Assembly: GCA_963717195.1 (NCBI GenBank)
Contig: CAVQVR010000021.1
Span: 992,001 to 1,056,000 of the forward strand
Direction: 5' to 3'
DNA from: JACDAE01 sp963717195
GTDB taxonomy: Bacteria; Chloroflexota; Ktedonobacteria; Ktedonobacterales; Ktedonobacteraceae
DNA length: 64,000 nucleotides
In this document: in pieces, positions 52,613 to 61,228 of the stretch
How positions within the stretch are numbered: position 1 is the stretch's first letter
Layout: each line of letters begins with the position of its first letter
Translations under genes and position numbers: made by a program
Notes under the pieces: model-generated
Told to the model about the DNA's origin: nothing
The model's input: the letters and a program-made list of their open reading frames with translations, nothing else
Databases searched by the model: none

Positions 52613-55192
52613 TCATTCCGGGCTTATGATAAGTTTATTGTTTACAACAGTGATGTTAACTGTATCGCCGTCATGGATTGTTCCATCCAGTATAGCACGC
52701 GCGATGCGATTTTCGACTTCTTTCTGGATGACACGCTTGAGTGGGCGTGCTCCAAATTGTGGATCATAGCCCTCGTTTGCCAGGAATTCACGTGCGTCTT
52801 CGTCTGTTTGCAACGAAATGCGGCGTTCTGCCAGGCGTGGTTGCAGACGGCTGAGCTGGATATCAACGATATTCTTCATCTGTTCGCGCTCGATATGATG
52901 GAAGATAATCACTTCATCAATGCGGTTGATGAACTCGGGACGGAAACCTTCCTCGCGTAGACGCTGGCGTACAGTACGCTGGATCTCGTCTTCTTCCATG
53001 CCGTCATATTCATGCAGCCAGAGATTGCCTATGTTGCTGGTCATAATGACGACGGTATTTTTGAAATCAACTGTGCGTCCCTGGCTATCGGTCAGACGTC
53101 CGTCATCGAGCAGTTGTAGCAGGATATTGAAGACATCTGGCGCAGCCTTCTCGATTTCGTCAAGCAGCACAACGCTGTAGGGATGGCGACGCACAGCTTC
53201 GGTTAGTTGTCCGCCCTCATCATAACCTACATAACCGGGAGGTGCGCCGATGAGACGAGAGACTGCATGCTTCTCCATATACTCGGACATGTCGATGCGT
53301 ACAATAGCCTGTGCATCATCAAAGAGGAACTCGGCCAGAGCACGAGCCAGTTCAGTCTTCCCAACGCCGGTTGGTCCCAGAAACAGAAAGCTGGCTAGAG
53401 GACGATCTGGATCTTGCAGGCCAGCACGTGAGCGGCGAATCGCATCCGAGACGATCTGTAAAGCGGTTTCCTGACCTACAACGCGTTCGCGCAGGCGATC
53501 CTCCATCGAGAGTAGTTTCAGTACTTCAGCTTCCATTAATTTAGAGACAGGAATATGAGTCCATTTGGAGACGATCTCCGCGATATCTTCGGAGTCGACC
53601 TCTTCTTTCAGCATACGTGAGCTGTGCAGATTCGCAAGTTGTGCTTCCATGTCCTGGATGCGCTGCTCAAGAATTTTGATGGTGCCATAGCTCAGGCGGG
53701 CCATAGCCTCGTAGTCATAAGCGCGTTCGGCTTTCTCGTAGGAGACCTGTGCCTCTTCCAGTTGCTTTTTAAGGTTACGCATCTCTTCGACTGGTGCGCG
53801 TTCGCTTTCGAGGGATAGGCGCATACTGTGTAATTGCTCGTTGAGGTTTGCGATCTCGCGCTCGACCTTCTCACGTCGTTCGCGGCTGGCGGAGTCGGTC
53901 TCCTTCTTCAATGCTTCCTGCTCTACCTGCAATTGGCGAGTGCGGCGTTCGAGGGCATCAAGCTCGGTGGGCGTGCTGTCGAGCTCTACGCGGCGATGGC
54001 TGGCAGCTTCATCCATAAGATCAATAGCCTTGTCGGGCAGAAAGCGGTCAGTAATATAGCGATTAGAGAGGAGAGCGGCAGCAACCAGGGCACTATCTTG
54101 AATACGTACTCCATGATGGACTTCGTAGCGCTGTTTGAGGCCACGCAGGATACTGATCGTGTCTTCAACAGATGGCTGTTCGACAATGACAGGCTGGAAG
54201 CGGCGCTCCAACGCAGCATCCTTCTCGATATGTTTGCGATATTCATCAAGCGTCGTGGCACCAATACAGTGCAGTTCACCACGTGCCAGCATTGGCTTCA
54301 GCATATTGGAGGCATCCATTGCACCCTCAGCGGCACCAGCACCAACCAGGGTATGCAGTTCATCGATAAAAAGAATAATACCCCCTTCGGCCCCTGTTAC
54401 TTCTTTCAAGACAGCCTTCAGGCGTTCCTCGAACTCACCACGAAACTTGGCACCAGCTACCAGAGCGCCTAGATCGAGGGTGACGACCTGTTTATCGGCA
54501 AGGGTTTTAGGAATGTCGCCGCGCACGATACGCTGTGCCAGACCCTCGACGATAGCTGTTTTACCAACACCAGGTTCGCCGATAAGCACAGGATTATTCT
54601 TTGTGCGGCGGCTCAGCACCTGGATAACGCGCCGTATCTCTTCATCGCGGCCAATGACCGGATCAAGTTTGCCTTGACGCGCCAGTTCGGTCAGGTTGCG
54701 ACCATACTTTTCTAGAGCCTGGTACTTGCCCTCGGGATCCTGATCGGTTACACGTTGAGCGCCGCGAATGGCTGTCAGCGCCTGCAACACCTGGTCACGC
54801 GAGAGCCCGGATGCCTTTAGTTTACGCTGAGCAGCATTATCGCTATTAAACATTGCCAGGAGCAGATGTTCAACGCTCAAGTATTCGTCCTTGAAGTTAT
54901 TCATCTCGTTCCAGGCATCTTCCAGCACACGGCGCAGACGTGGAGAGATGCCGGGTTCGCTGCCACCATACACGTGCGGCATGCGCTCAATTTCGTTCTC
55001 AATCATGCGCAAAACGGTCTGAGGATTTCCCCCTGCCTTTTGAAGCGTTTGCGGGACTACTCCATTCTCCTGCATCAGGAGAGCTGCAAGCAGGTGTTCG
55101 ACCTCGATCTGGCTGGAATTATGTTTTTGAGCAAGCTGTGATGCTTCCTGGATTGCTTCACGGGCCTTATCGGTAAAGCGTTCTATTTTCAT
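52613..55192 (-). CDS. clpB: ATP-dependent disaggregase ClpB
   Basis: ClpB pulls proteins out of aggregates together with the DnaK system. The 859 residues contain the N-domain (MKIERFTDKAREAIQEASQL and a second Clp repeat), the first AAA domain with Walker A GEPGVGKTAIVEGLA near residue 208 and Walker B GIILFIDELHTLVGAG, the coiled middle domain near residues 400-525 that marks ClpB rather than ClpA/C, and the second AAA domain with GPTGVGKTELARALAE near residue 605 and DEIEKAAPDVFNILLQLLDD. The pore motif KFRGEFEERL is present. Length is typical. It starts behind GAGGATACTG. No CIRCE or similar heat-shock operator was seen upstream. Confidence 0.97.
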   Translation of the reverse strand: MKIERFTDKAREAIQEASQLAQKHNSSQIEVEHLLAALLMQENGVVPQTLQKAGGNPQTVLRMIENEIERMPHVYGGSEPGISPRLRRVLEDAWNEMNNFKDEYLSVEHLLLAMFNSDNAAQRKLKASGLSRDQVLQALTAIRGAQRVTDQDPEGKYQALEKYGRNLTELARQGKLDPVIGRDEEIRRVIQVLSRRTKNNPVLIGEPGVGKTAIVEGLAQRIVRGDIPKTLADKQVVTLDLGALVAGAKFRGEFEERLKAVLKEVTGAEGGIILFIDELHTLVGAGAAEGAMDASNMLKPMLARGELHCIGATTLDEYRKHIEKDAALERRFQPVIVEQPSVEDTISILRGLKQRYEVHHGVRIQDSALVAAALLSNRYITDRFLPDKAIDLMDEAASHRRVELDSTPTELDALERRTRQLQVEQEALKKETDSASRERREKVEREIANLNEQLHSMRLSLESERAPVEEMRNLKKQLEEAQVSYEKAERAYDYEAMARLSYGTIKILEQRIQDMEAQLANLHSSRMLKEEVDSEDIAEIVSKWTHIPVSKLMEAEVLKLLSMEDRLRERVVGQETALQIVSDAIRRSRAGLQDPDRPLASFLFLGPTGVGKTELARALAEFLFDDAQAIVRIDMSEYMEKHAVSRLIGAPPGYVGYDEGGQLTEAVRRHPYSVVLLDEIEKAAPDVFNILLQLLDDGRLTDSQGRTVDFKNTVVIMTSNIGNLWLHEYDGMEEDEIQRTVRQRLREEGFRPEFINRIDEVIIFHHIEREQMKNIVDIQLSRLQPRLAERRISLQTDEDAREFLANEGYDPQFGARPLKRVIQKEVENRIARAILDGTIHDGDTVNITVVNNKLIISPE

Positions 55193-55335
55193 ATTTCAGT
55201 ATCCTCAAACGGAGCGAAAGTCGTGTTTTCTTACTCGTACTATATCACACTACAATGTTTATCACAAAAGATATGAGTGCTATTATGTCAAACATTGAAG
55301 ATTTGGGAAAAGTATTCCAGAGGTCTTGCACATCA

Positions 55336-55344
55336 TGATATACT
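55336..55344 (+). promoter_or_regulatory. Extended -10 promoter giving a leaderless scpB transcript
   Basis: TGATATACT (TG, one base, TATACT) ends 9 bases before the ATG at 55354. RNA would start within about three bases of the ATG, so the mRNA would be leaderless, which also explains the lack of a ribosome site. Confidence 0.5.
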
Positions 55345-55353
55345 TTGCTGACA

Positions 55354-55950
55354 ATGGAACAGGATATAATTGATGTTCAATCAGACCTGCATCCTGGCGA
55401 TAAGCAGTTAGCGGCGGCGATAGAGAGCCTGCTTTTCGTCTCCGGACGACCACTGGAGCGTGCAGAACTGCGCAAGTTGCTTGATGTAGATGAGGCAAAA
55501 TTGCAGAGCACATTACAGGTTTTGGAGCAGGATCTGGGAGATCAGGGACGTGGCATACGGCTACAATTGCTGGGTGAGCAGGTCCAGCTGGTAACAGCTC
55601 CTGAGAATGCACGCTATGTAGCGGCACTGCTTGGTCTGCCGATGACAGCTAAATTGACCTCGGCGGCATTAGAGACGCTTGCCGTTATTGCTTACCGACA
55701 GCCGATTACGCGCGGGCAGATCGAGTCGGTACGCGGCGTGAACAGTGATCGTGCTCTGGCAAGCTTGCTTCAACATGGGCTGGCTGCTGAGGTTGGGCGA
55801 GCGCAGACGGTGGGACGCCCGGCTCTCTTTGCAACGACAACGGAATTTTTGCAACTATTCGGCCTCACAAAGCTGGATGAACTGCCGCATATTCAGGGAG
55901 AACAATACACGTTGCCCGGTCAAGTTCAGAATGATGGTGAGGAAGAATAG
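55354..55950 (+). CDS. scpB: Segregation and condensation protein B
   Basis: ScpB is the winged-helix partner of ScpA and SMC in the bacterial condensin that folds and separates chromosomes. The 198 residues include the first domain KQLAAAIESLLFVSGRPLER with LEQDLGDQGRGIRLQLLGEQ, and the second domain with the family signature LTSAALETLAVIAYRQPITR, GQIESVRGVNSDRALASLLQ, VGRAQTVGRPALFATTTEFL. The ATG at 55354 is preferred to the in-frame TTG at 55345. ScpA, often next door, is not in the window. The stop is 3 bases before nfo. Confidence 0.95.
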   Translation: MEQDIIDVQSDLHPGDKQLAAAIESLLFVSGRPLERAELRKLLDVDEAKLQSTLQVLEQDLGDQGRGIRLQLLGEQVQLVTAPENARYVAALLGLPMTAKLTSAALETLAVIAYRQPITRGQIESVRGVNSDRALASLLQHGLAAEVGRAQTVGRPALFATTTEFLQLFGLTKLDELPHIQGEQYTLPGQVQNDGEEE

Positions 55951-55953
55951 GTT

Positions 55954-56823
55954 ATGCGTCTTGGTCGTCATATGCCCACAAACTCGAAGCCAGTTAGAGC
56001 TGCTCTGATAGCTCAACAGATAGGCTGCGATGCGATACAGATATTTGCCAGCAATCCGACCGCGTGGCGACCTCCAGCAGATGATCTAGCAACAGGTATA
56101 GCCTTTGCTCAGGCGGTTCGTGAACTTCAACTTGATCCGGTAGTTATACATGCACCTTATCTCATCAATCTGGGTACGCTTGATAGCGTCATCTGGGAGA
56201 AATCGGTGACGCTGCTCAGTTGGACGCTACAACGTGGCGCACAACTTGGAGCCAGCCGTGTCGTTTTTCACACCGGTAGCCATCGTGGTGCTGGAGTCGA
56301 AGCTGGCATTGCTCGCGTTGCTGAGGGTATAGCGCGTATTCTTCCCGCAACGCCGCCTGAGGTAATGCTATTGTTGGAGAACGATGTGGGTGCTGGAAAC
56401 TCGCTTGGACATAACTTCGAGCAACTCGCAGCAATTCTTAGCTTGCTTCCCCAGTACGAGGAACGGTTAGGCGTTTGCCTTGATACGGCTCATCTATGGG
56501 GAGCGGGTTACGATATCTCTAGTGAGCTGAGTGCGTTGCAGACTTTACGCTCTTTTGAAGAGATGATTGGTCTGGAGAAGCTCAAGGTCATACACCTCAA
56601 CGATACAAAGATGGCTTTAGGTAGCCATCGAGATGTGCATGCACGTCTTGGCGAGGGAATTATTGGTGAAGAAGGGCTACGTGCGCTACTGAGCGATCCC
56701 CGCCTCGTTCATGTTGCGGTGTTGCTTGAAACGCCTATTAAGACCGACGAACAGGATAAAGAAGATTGGGTGCATGATGCGGGACAGATTGCTAAAGCGA
56801 GAAGTTTTATGTCGGTGCAGTAG
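55954..56823 (+). CDS. nfo: Deoxyribonuclease IV (endonuclease IV)
   Basis: Nfo cuts DNA at abasic sites in base-excision repair and uses zinc. The 289 residues form the AP endonuclease 2 TIM barrel with the known metal-binding stretches: DPVVIHAPYLINLGTLD, VVFHTGSHRGAG, MLLLENDVGAGNSLG, GVCLDTAHLWGAGYDI, VIHLNDTKMALGSHRDVHAR and VLLETPIK. These give the His, Glu and Asp ligands of all three metals. Length is normal. It begins at ATG 55954 behind GAGGAAG, coupled to scpB. The last 17 bases overlap the convergent BACON gene. Confidence 0.95.
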   Translation: MRLGRHMPTNSKPVRAALIAQQIGCDAIQIFASNPTAWRPPADDLATGIAFAQAVRELQLDPVVIHAPYLINLGTLDSVIWEKSVTLLSWTLQRGAQLGASRVVFHTGSHRGAGVEAGIARVAEGIARILPATPPEVMLLLENDVGAGNSLGHNFEQLAAILSLLPQYEERLGVCLDTAHLWGAGYDISSELSALQTLRSFEEMIGLEKLKVIHLNDTKMALGSHRDVHARLGEGIIGEEGLRALLSDPRLVHVAVLLETPIKTDEQDKEDWVHDAGQIAKARSFMSVQ

Positions 56824-59557
56824 CAGAGGGTACGGCTGTGGGAACCGGTGTTGGGGATGGTGTGGGAGATGGAGTAGGCGTTGCTGTTGGCGTTGAAACT
56901 GGTGTGGGAGATGGAGTAGGCGTCGGTGTTCCAAGAACTGGGTCTGATGTAACCTCGACATTCAGTTTCACGTCTATTCCTTGCGGCGTATTCATCATAG
57001 CGATACCCTGGTTTGAAGCACTCAGCTGGATTGTAGCTTCGTATTGGCCAGCAGGCAAATTCGCAGAGGTCACCGTTACTGTAAAGGTCGCGCTTTCTCC
57101 GCTGGTAATAGTCGTCGTATCGGCTACAACAGATACCCACCCGGTTTCCAGTGTGGATATTATGGATGGTGCAATCTTAACGGCGCCTGAGCAGGTTCCC
57201 GTCACAGAGACAGTGAAGGTCTGTGAAGTTGGATTGCTTCCGGCTTTTGTGTCAAAAGTTTCTGTAGTAGTAGATGGATTATGCATGGTGCAGGCTGGTT
57301 GTACGGTAAGAGCAATTGGTACTACCTGGGGGATGCCGACAAGTTGCTTTGTTACACTATCGTGAGCTGTTATAGTGACGGTATCTGAATAGTTGTTGGC
57401 TCTAAGATGAACAAGTGTGGCACTAACATTGACAGTAGGAGTTGATGTGCTCGCTAGAGAAGCAGAGAGCCAGTTACTACCACCAGTTGTTACTGTCCAG
57501 TTCAGCTTATTTGTGCACGATGGACTGCTCTGAAGTGCTATCTGTTGATTGATTGGTATGGCCTGGCCGCTTATGCCAGTAAAGTTGAGGGTTCCCGCAG
57601 CAACGGTAAACGTGCAGGCAGATCTAACAAGCAGACTGACGGGGATCACCTGAGGGCTTCCGAGGGCCGGGTGGCCGAAGCTATCTGTACCGATAATTGT
57701 CACGGTACCGCTGTAGGTACCTGGAATCAGTGATGGCAGCATTGATGCTGTGACCGTAAATGAGGCTGACTGATGAGTCGTGAGCGTTCCCGCTGTGGGG
57801 GAAACAGCCAGCCAATTCCCCCCTGTGACCGTGGTGTGCCAGTTCAAAGATCCAGTGCTTCCATTATTTGTGATTGATATTTGCTGTGTTGCTGGACTGG
57901 ACTGTCCGGCGACTCCATTAAAAGATATGGAGGAAGGTGTTGTCGTTATCAGAGGTACCGGAGGCTGACCTAGAGTAAAGGTAACAGGGAGTGTCTGGTC
58001 TCCGGCGGGAGAACTGAGGATGATGGAGCTAGTGTAGACTCCTGGTGTGAGACCAGAAACATCGATGCCCACATTGGGAGAAGCTGGCGTTTGACCATGG
58101 GTAGTATCAATGGTCAACCACCTGGCGTTGCTAAATGCTTCCCAGCTTCCGAATGCATTACAGCCTTGAGGTGCTTCAATACTGATAGCTTTTGCTGGTG
58201 GTGCTCCTTGCAAATAAATCCCTGCAAAGTTCAACTGACCGGGTGCAACCAATGGAGAGCATTGGGACATAATGGTCACGGTGACGAAAATTGTTTGTGG
58301 GCTACTCAGGGCCGAAGCGGGTCCCTGCGTGCTCAATGTGATTGCACCATTATATGTTCCCGGCAACAACAAACTGCTATTCACGCTAACTGTTACAGAC
58401 AAGCTGCCAGATGGGTCTATTATGGCAGACTGTGGTGAGGCAGAGAGCCAGTCCATATTCGTGGTTGCTTGCCACTGCAACGGACGAAGACCTGGATTGC
58501 TCACTGTTATTGTCTGTGTTGAGGGAGAGGGGCCACCATCAAATGCAGTAAAGGAAAGCAGTGCAGGGTTCGTTTGTAATACAGCATTATGTCCTGGTAT
58601 GAGGGTCGTCACAGCGGCTGTGACAGGCACCATACTATTGCCTGCCGTCGAGAAAATATTTATTTGCGCACTATACTGTCCAGGATTAAGTTTCGAGCGA
58701 TCAATAGCGGCCATTATCTGGGCACTGTGACCGTTGGCAAAGGTTCCGCTAGAAGGACTAAGTATCAGCCAGGATTGAGAGCTATTTGCTTGCCAGGAGA
58801 TAAGTCCACCACCAATATTTGTCAGAGTAATCGTTCGGCTTGTATTCGTAGCCTGGTCGCTGGAGCCTAGATCAAGCGCATCGACAGAAACCTGTAGATG
58901 AGCGGGACGCAATGAAGTAGCGTGGCCCGTTACCATAATAGAGAAAGAGGCCACTTTATGGCTGAAAGCGTCTTCCGCATTCACCATATGGAGCCCGGCC
59001 TCCCAGTCAGGAGTAATAACGAGGGTATCGGTAAAGTTGCCATTGCTATCAGCCTCAATGATTGTCGCATTTGCGGTATCCTGAATAGGAATGGAAGTAT
59101 CACGGGTAAGGCCAATTTTGCCATAAGGATTGAAATGTTCTCCATTTAAGATCACAGTTGCTCCAACTGAGGCGTTATCAGGAGTTACTTGCAGTGCGAT
59201 TTCATGAGAATTGCTACTTATACCACTTCCACGCGTGGTGACTATCCCGAAAATGCTACCACAGATAAGAAAGATGAGAATGCTTATCCAGACGATAATA
59301 ATTGGTGATAGCTGGTAGCGTATGCGCCGCCATGTATTCCACATAGGCGGTCGCGACCTGGCTGGACGTGGAGGAAGTGGAACCGGGTTGGCACGATTGA
59401 GTGAAGGAGCCACTTCCTTGCGCCATGTCGGAGATCGTCTTATTTCCATCCACTGGTCATCAGGCCGATGTCTCGCCCTGGAGATACCACAAACCGGACA
59501 ATAATTAGCTGAATCCGGCAATGGTTCGTCACATTCTGGACAACGGATTGTGTTCAT
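56807..59557 (-). CDS. Zinc-ribbon and BACON-repeat surface protein
   Basis: This protein of about 916 residues starts at the ATG at 59557 (behind GAGGGGGGAACTG). A cytoplasmic zinc ribbon (CPECDEPLPDSANYCPVCG, residues 5-23) and basic linker lead to one membrane helix (IIIVWISILIFLICGSIFGI near residues 87-107). Outside, an IPT/Ig-like domain (VTPDNASVGATVILNGEHFN) is followed by about six BACON-like repeats, each with a pattern of L/ISF..., NxGxxxLxWxxxxxxxWLxxSP, such as LRPLQWQATTNMDWLSASPQ and STGSLNWHTTVTGGNWLAVS. The tail is Pro/Thr/Ser-rich (TPTPSPTP repeats). BACON domains often bind glycans or mucin in other phyla. The role here is unknown. The longer frame to 59647 lacks a site. 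Confidence 0.85.
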   Translation of the reverse strand: MNTIRCPECDEPLPDSANYCPVCGISRARHRPDDQWMEIRRSPTWRKEVAPSLNRANPVPLPPRPARSRPPMWNTWRRIRYQLSPIIIVWISILIFLICGSIFGIVTTRGSGISSNSHEIALQVTPDNASVGATVILNGEHFNPYGKIGLTRDTSIPIQDTANATIIEADSNGNFTDTLVITPDWEAGLHMVNAEDAFSHKVASFSIMVTGHATSLRPAHLQVSVDALDLGSSDQATNTSRTITLTNIGGGLISWQANSSQSWLILSPSSGTFANGHSAQIMAAIDRSKLNPGQYSAQINIFSTAGNSMVPVTAAVTTLIPGHNAVLQTNPALLSFTAFDGGPSPSTQTITVSNPGLRPLQWQATTNMDWLSASPQSAIIDPSGSLSVTVSVNSSLLLPGTYNGAITLSTQGPASALSSPQTIFVTVTIMSQCSPLVAPGQLNFAGIYLQGAPPAKAISIEAPQGCNAFGSWEAFSNARWLTIDTTHGQTPASPNVGIDVSGLTPGVYTSSIILSSPAGDQTLPVTFTLGQPPVPLITTTPSSISFNGVAGQSSPATQQISITNNGSTGSLNWHTTVTGGNWLAVSPTAGTLTTHQSASFTVTASMLPSLIPGTYSGTVTIIGTDSFGHPALGSPQVIPVSLLVRSACTFTVAAGTLNFTGISGQAIPINQQIALQSSPSCTNKLNWTVTTGGSNWLSASLASTSTPTVNVSATLVHLRANNYSDTVTITAHDSVTKQLVGIPQVVPIALTVQPACTMHNPSTTTETFDTKAGSNPTSQTFTVSVTGTCSGAVKIAPSIISTLETGWVSVVADTTTITSGESATFTVTVTSANLPAGQYEATIQLSASNQGIAMMNTPQGIDVKLNVEVTSDPVLGTPTPTPSPTPVSTPTATPTPSPTPSPTPVPTAVPSATAPT

Positions 59558-59790
59558 TGGCAGTTCCCCCCTCGCCCGGCAATCCGAAAACAATCCTCTC
59601 TGAGAAGCAGATAGATCCAGGGTTGTTAACTTTGCAATAACAAACATAGATCATTGCTTGATCGAAATAGACTCATGGTCTTAACGACTGCTTATATTAT
59701 AATACAGAATTGAGAAAAAATCACATTATTGGAGCAATGAACGTTACTGGGGGGTGATTGGGGGTACTTTTGGGGTTGCGGGGACATCAT

Positions 59791-59849
59791 GGGCTTGTAA
59801 ACGGCGCCCCTACGTTAATCACGGGCTTGTAAACGGCGCTCCTACATTA
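59791..59849. repeat. Two direct copies of the GTAGGGGC-family repeat
   Basis: GGGCTTGTAAACGGCGCCCC followed by TACGTTA (59791-59817) and GGGCTTGTAAACGGCGCTCC followed by TACATTA (59823-59849) are near-identical 27-base units 32 bases apart. The second supplies the nurA stop codon (TAA, minus strand). The gap from 59558 to 59790 shows nothing else clear. Confidence 0.8.
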
Positions 59850-61115
59850 GCGCCTCCTACTTTTACTGATAGATTTGTTGGAGAAGGTGAATTTGATGCC
59901 CTGCTTCTCTATGAATGCCTGGAACTGGGCGTAGAATTCGTCGCGATCCTGCATGGTGATGACGGAAACGGCGTCGGCTGTTTCGATTGCATAGGGATAG
60001 CCATTACCTGCAATAGACTCGGCGCGTACAACATCCAGCACTGGTTCGAGAATGCCGTCATCAAGCATCCAGCGTGGAAATTCGAGGCGTGCGGGTGGAC
60101 GCCTGGCTGTGGTTTGTAGGTAACAGAAGGCTACACTTTCACGATAAGCTCCATAGCTTTCCAGTATGTCGCCGCGTGCACAGATCATAGCAGGCGTGCG
60201 ATCTCCCCATTGTAGCCTTCCTTGCCAGAGCAGGGCATCGTGGATCTTTTTGGTTTCGCGCAGAACGGGTTGGGGCTGTAGAGCATCCAGGCGGCGTAAC
60301 ATGGTGATGATATCGCGGGCATAGGTGGTGTCGATATAGCCAATGAGGGGAACGCGCAATTGTTCGGATGTTCTGAGCAAGGAGAGCGCGGATGTGATAT
60401 AGCGGTCGCGATACGGATTGGGCATGGTCAGGGCGAAGGAGACGACGAGCGAGCCATCGAAAAAGACGACGGGGCTATGCACAGGATCGCCGAGACGGCG
60501 TGCATTGGCGCATTGTTCCATCTGGCTGCACAGCGTTTCGACTTCCAGCAGGTAGCGACGTAACGTGACCTGCATTTCCGAATAGGGGTAGCTGTCAGGA
60601 TCCTTGTCCTCGCTGCTGGACTCTTCCATAATCTCATCGGGTGAGAGCACCTCTATGCGTACGTCTTTTGTGTACGAGCGCCCATGCATATGTGGATTGA
60701 TGAAGAAGCCAACCTGTACAAGCGCGACGGGGATCGATGCATCGCGCCAGGGTTGCAACTGGCTGCCATCGACAGCTACTGTGGTTACGCCTTCGATGCA
60801 TTCGGCCCACTCGCGTGCCTGCTCATGATTGGCAAATTCGCGCCCAAAGGGAAAGATTGGACTATGGTAACGACTCTGGGCCGCGTTTACCAGCCAGCGG
60901 TCAAATTCAATGCTGGGACGGGCACCAGCGGATGGCATTCCGCTTCCTTCTGGTGGTAATACATACTCCAGTTTCGCTCCAGTGGGGTAACGCAGGTATA
61001 ATGTTTCCAGAGCTTGCTGGTATGCCTTGAGCTGTTCAATGAATGAGCCGTCATAGAGCGAGAACTGACCCCGCTTTAGATTGAGGGCAGCCTGCAATTT
61101 TCCTTTGTGCAGCAT
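59847..61115 (-). CDS. nurA: NurA-domain 5'-3' nuclease
   Basis: This 422-residue protein is a NurA-type nuclease. It has the first catalytic aspartate in TTVAVDGSQLQPWRD near residue 110, a second acidic block in SPVVFFDGSLVVSFALTMPN near residue 215, GYIDTTYARDIITMLRRLDA near residue 260, and the C-terminal ESIAGNGYPYAIETADAVSV with the last conserved residues. In archaea NurA works with HerA, Rad50 and Mre11 to resect DNA ends. Here it follows an SbcC/Rad50-like gene by 110 bases, so the two probably act in one pathway; herA is not seen. The ATG follows AAAAAGGAT. Confidence 0.88.
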   Translation of the reverse strand: MLHKGKLQAALNLKRGQFSLYDGSFIEQLKAYQQALETLYLRYPTGAKLEYVLPPEGSGMPSAGARPSIEFDRWLVNAAQSRYHSPIFPFGREFANHEQAREWAECIEGVTTVAVDGSQLQPWRDASIPVALVQVGFFINPHMHGRSYTKDVRIEVLSPDEIMEESSSEDKDPDSYPYSEMQVTLRRYLLEVETLCSQMEQCANARRLGDPVHSPVVFFDGSLVVSFALTMPNPYRDRYITSALSLLRTSEQLRVPLIGYIDTTYARDIITMLRRLDALQPQPVLRETKKIHDALLWQGRLQWGDRTPAMICARGDILESYGAYRESVAFCYLQTTARRPPARLEFPRWMLDDGILEPVLDVVRAESIAGNGYPYAIETADAVSVITMQDRDEFYAQFQAFIEKQGIKFTFSNKSISKSRRR

Positions 61116-61133
61116 TGAAAATAATCCTTTTTC

Positions 61134-61228
61134 ACGGGCTTGTGAACGGTCACGGGTTTGTAAACGGCACCCCTACACCATTGGGCACGGGTTTGTAAAC
61201 GGCGACGGGCTTGTAAACGGTGCCTCTA
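61134..61228. repeat. Four direct copies of the GTAGGGGC-family repeat
   Basis: CACGGGCTTGTGAACGGT, CACGGGTTTGTAAACGGCAC followed by CCCTAC, CACGGGTTTGTAAACGGC and GACGGGCTTGTAAACGGTGC followed by CTCTACG fill the gap between nurA and sbcC. On the minus strand the TAG in the last copy is the sbcC stop codon (61226-61228). Confidence 0.8.

Noticed and set aside
61134..61228. Possible CRISPR-like array
   Set aside because: Units are short, imperfect and unequally spaced, without unique spacers of constant length and without cas genes.
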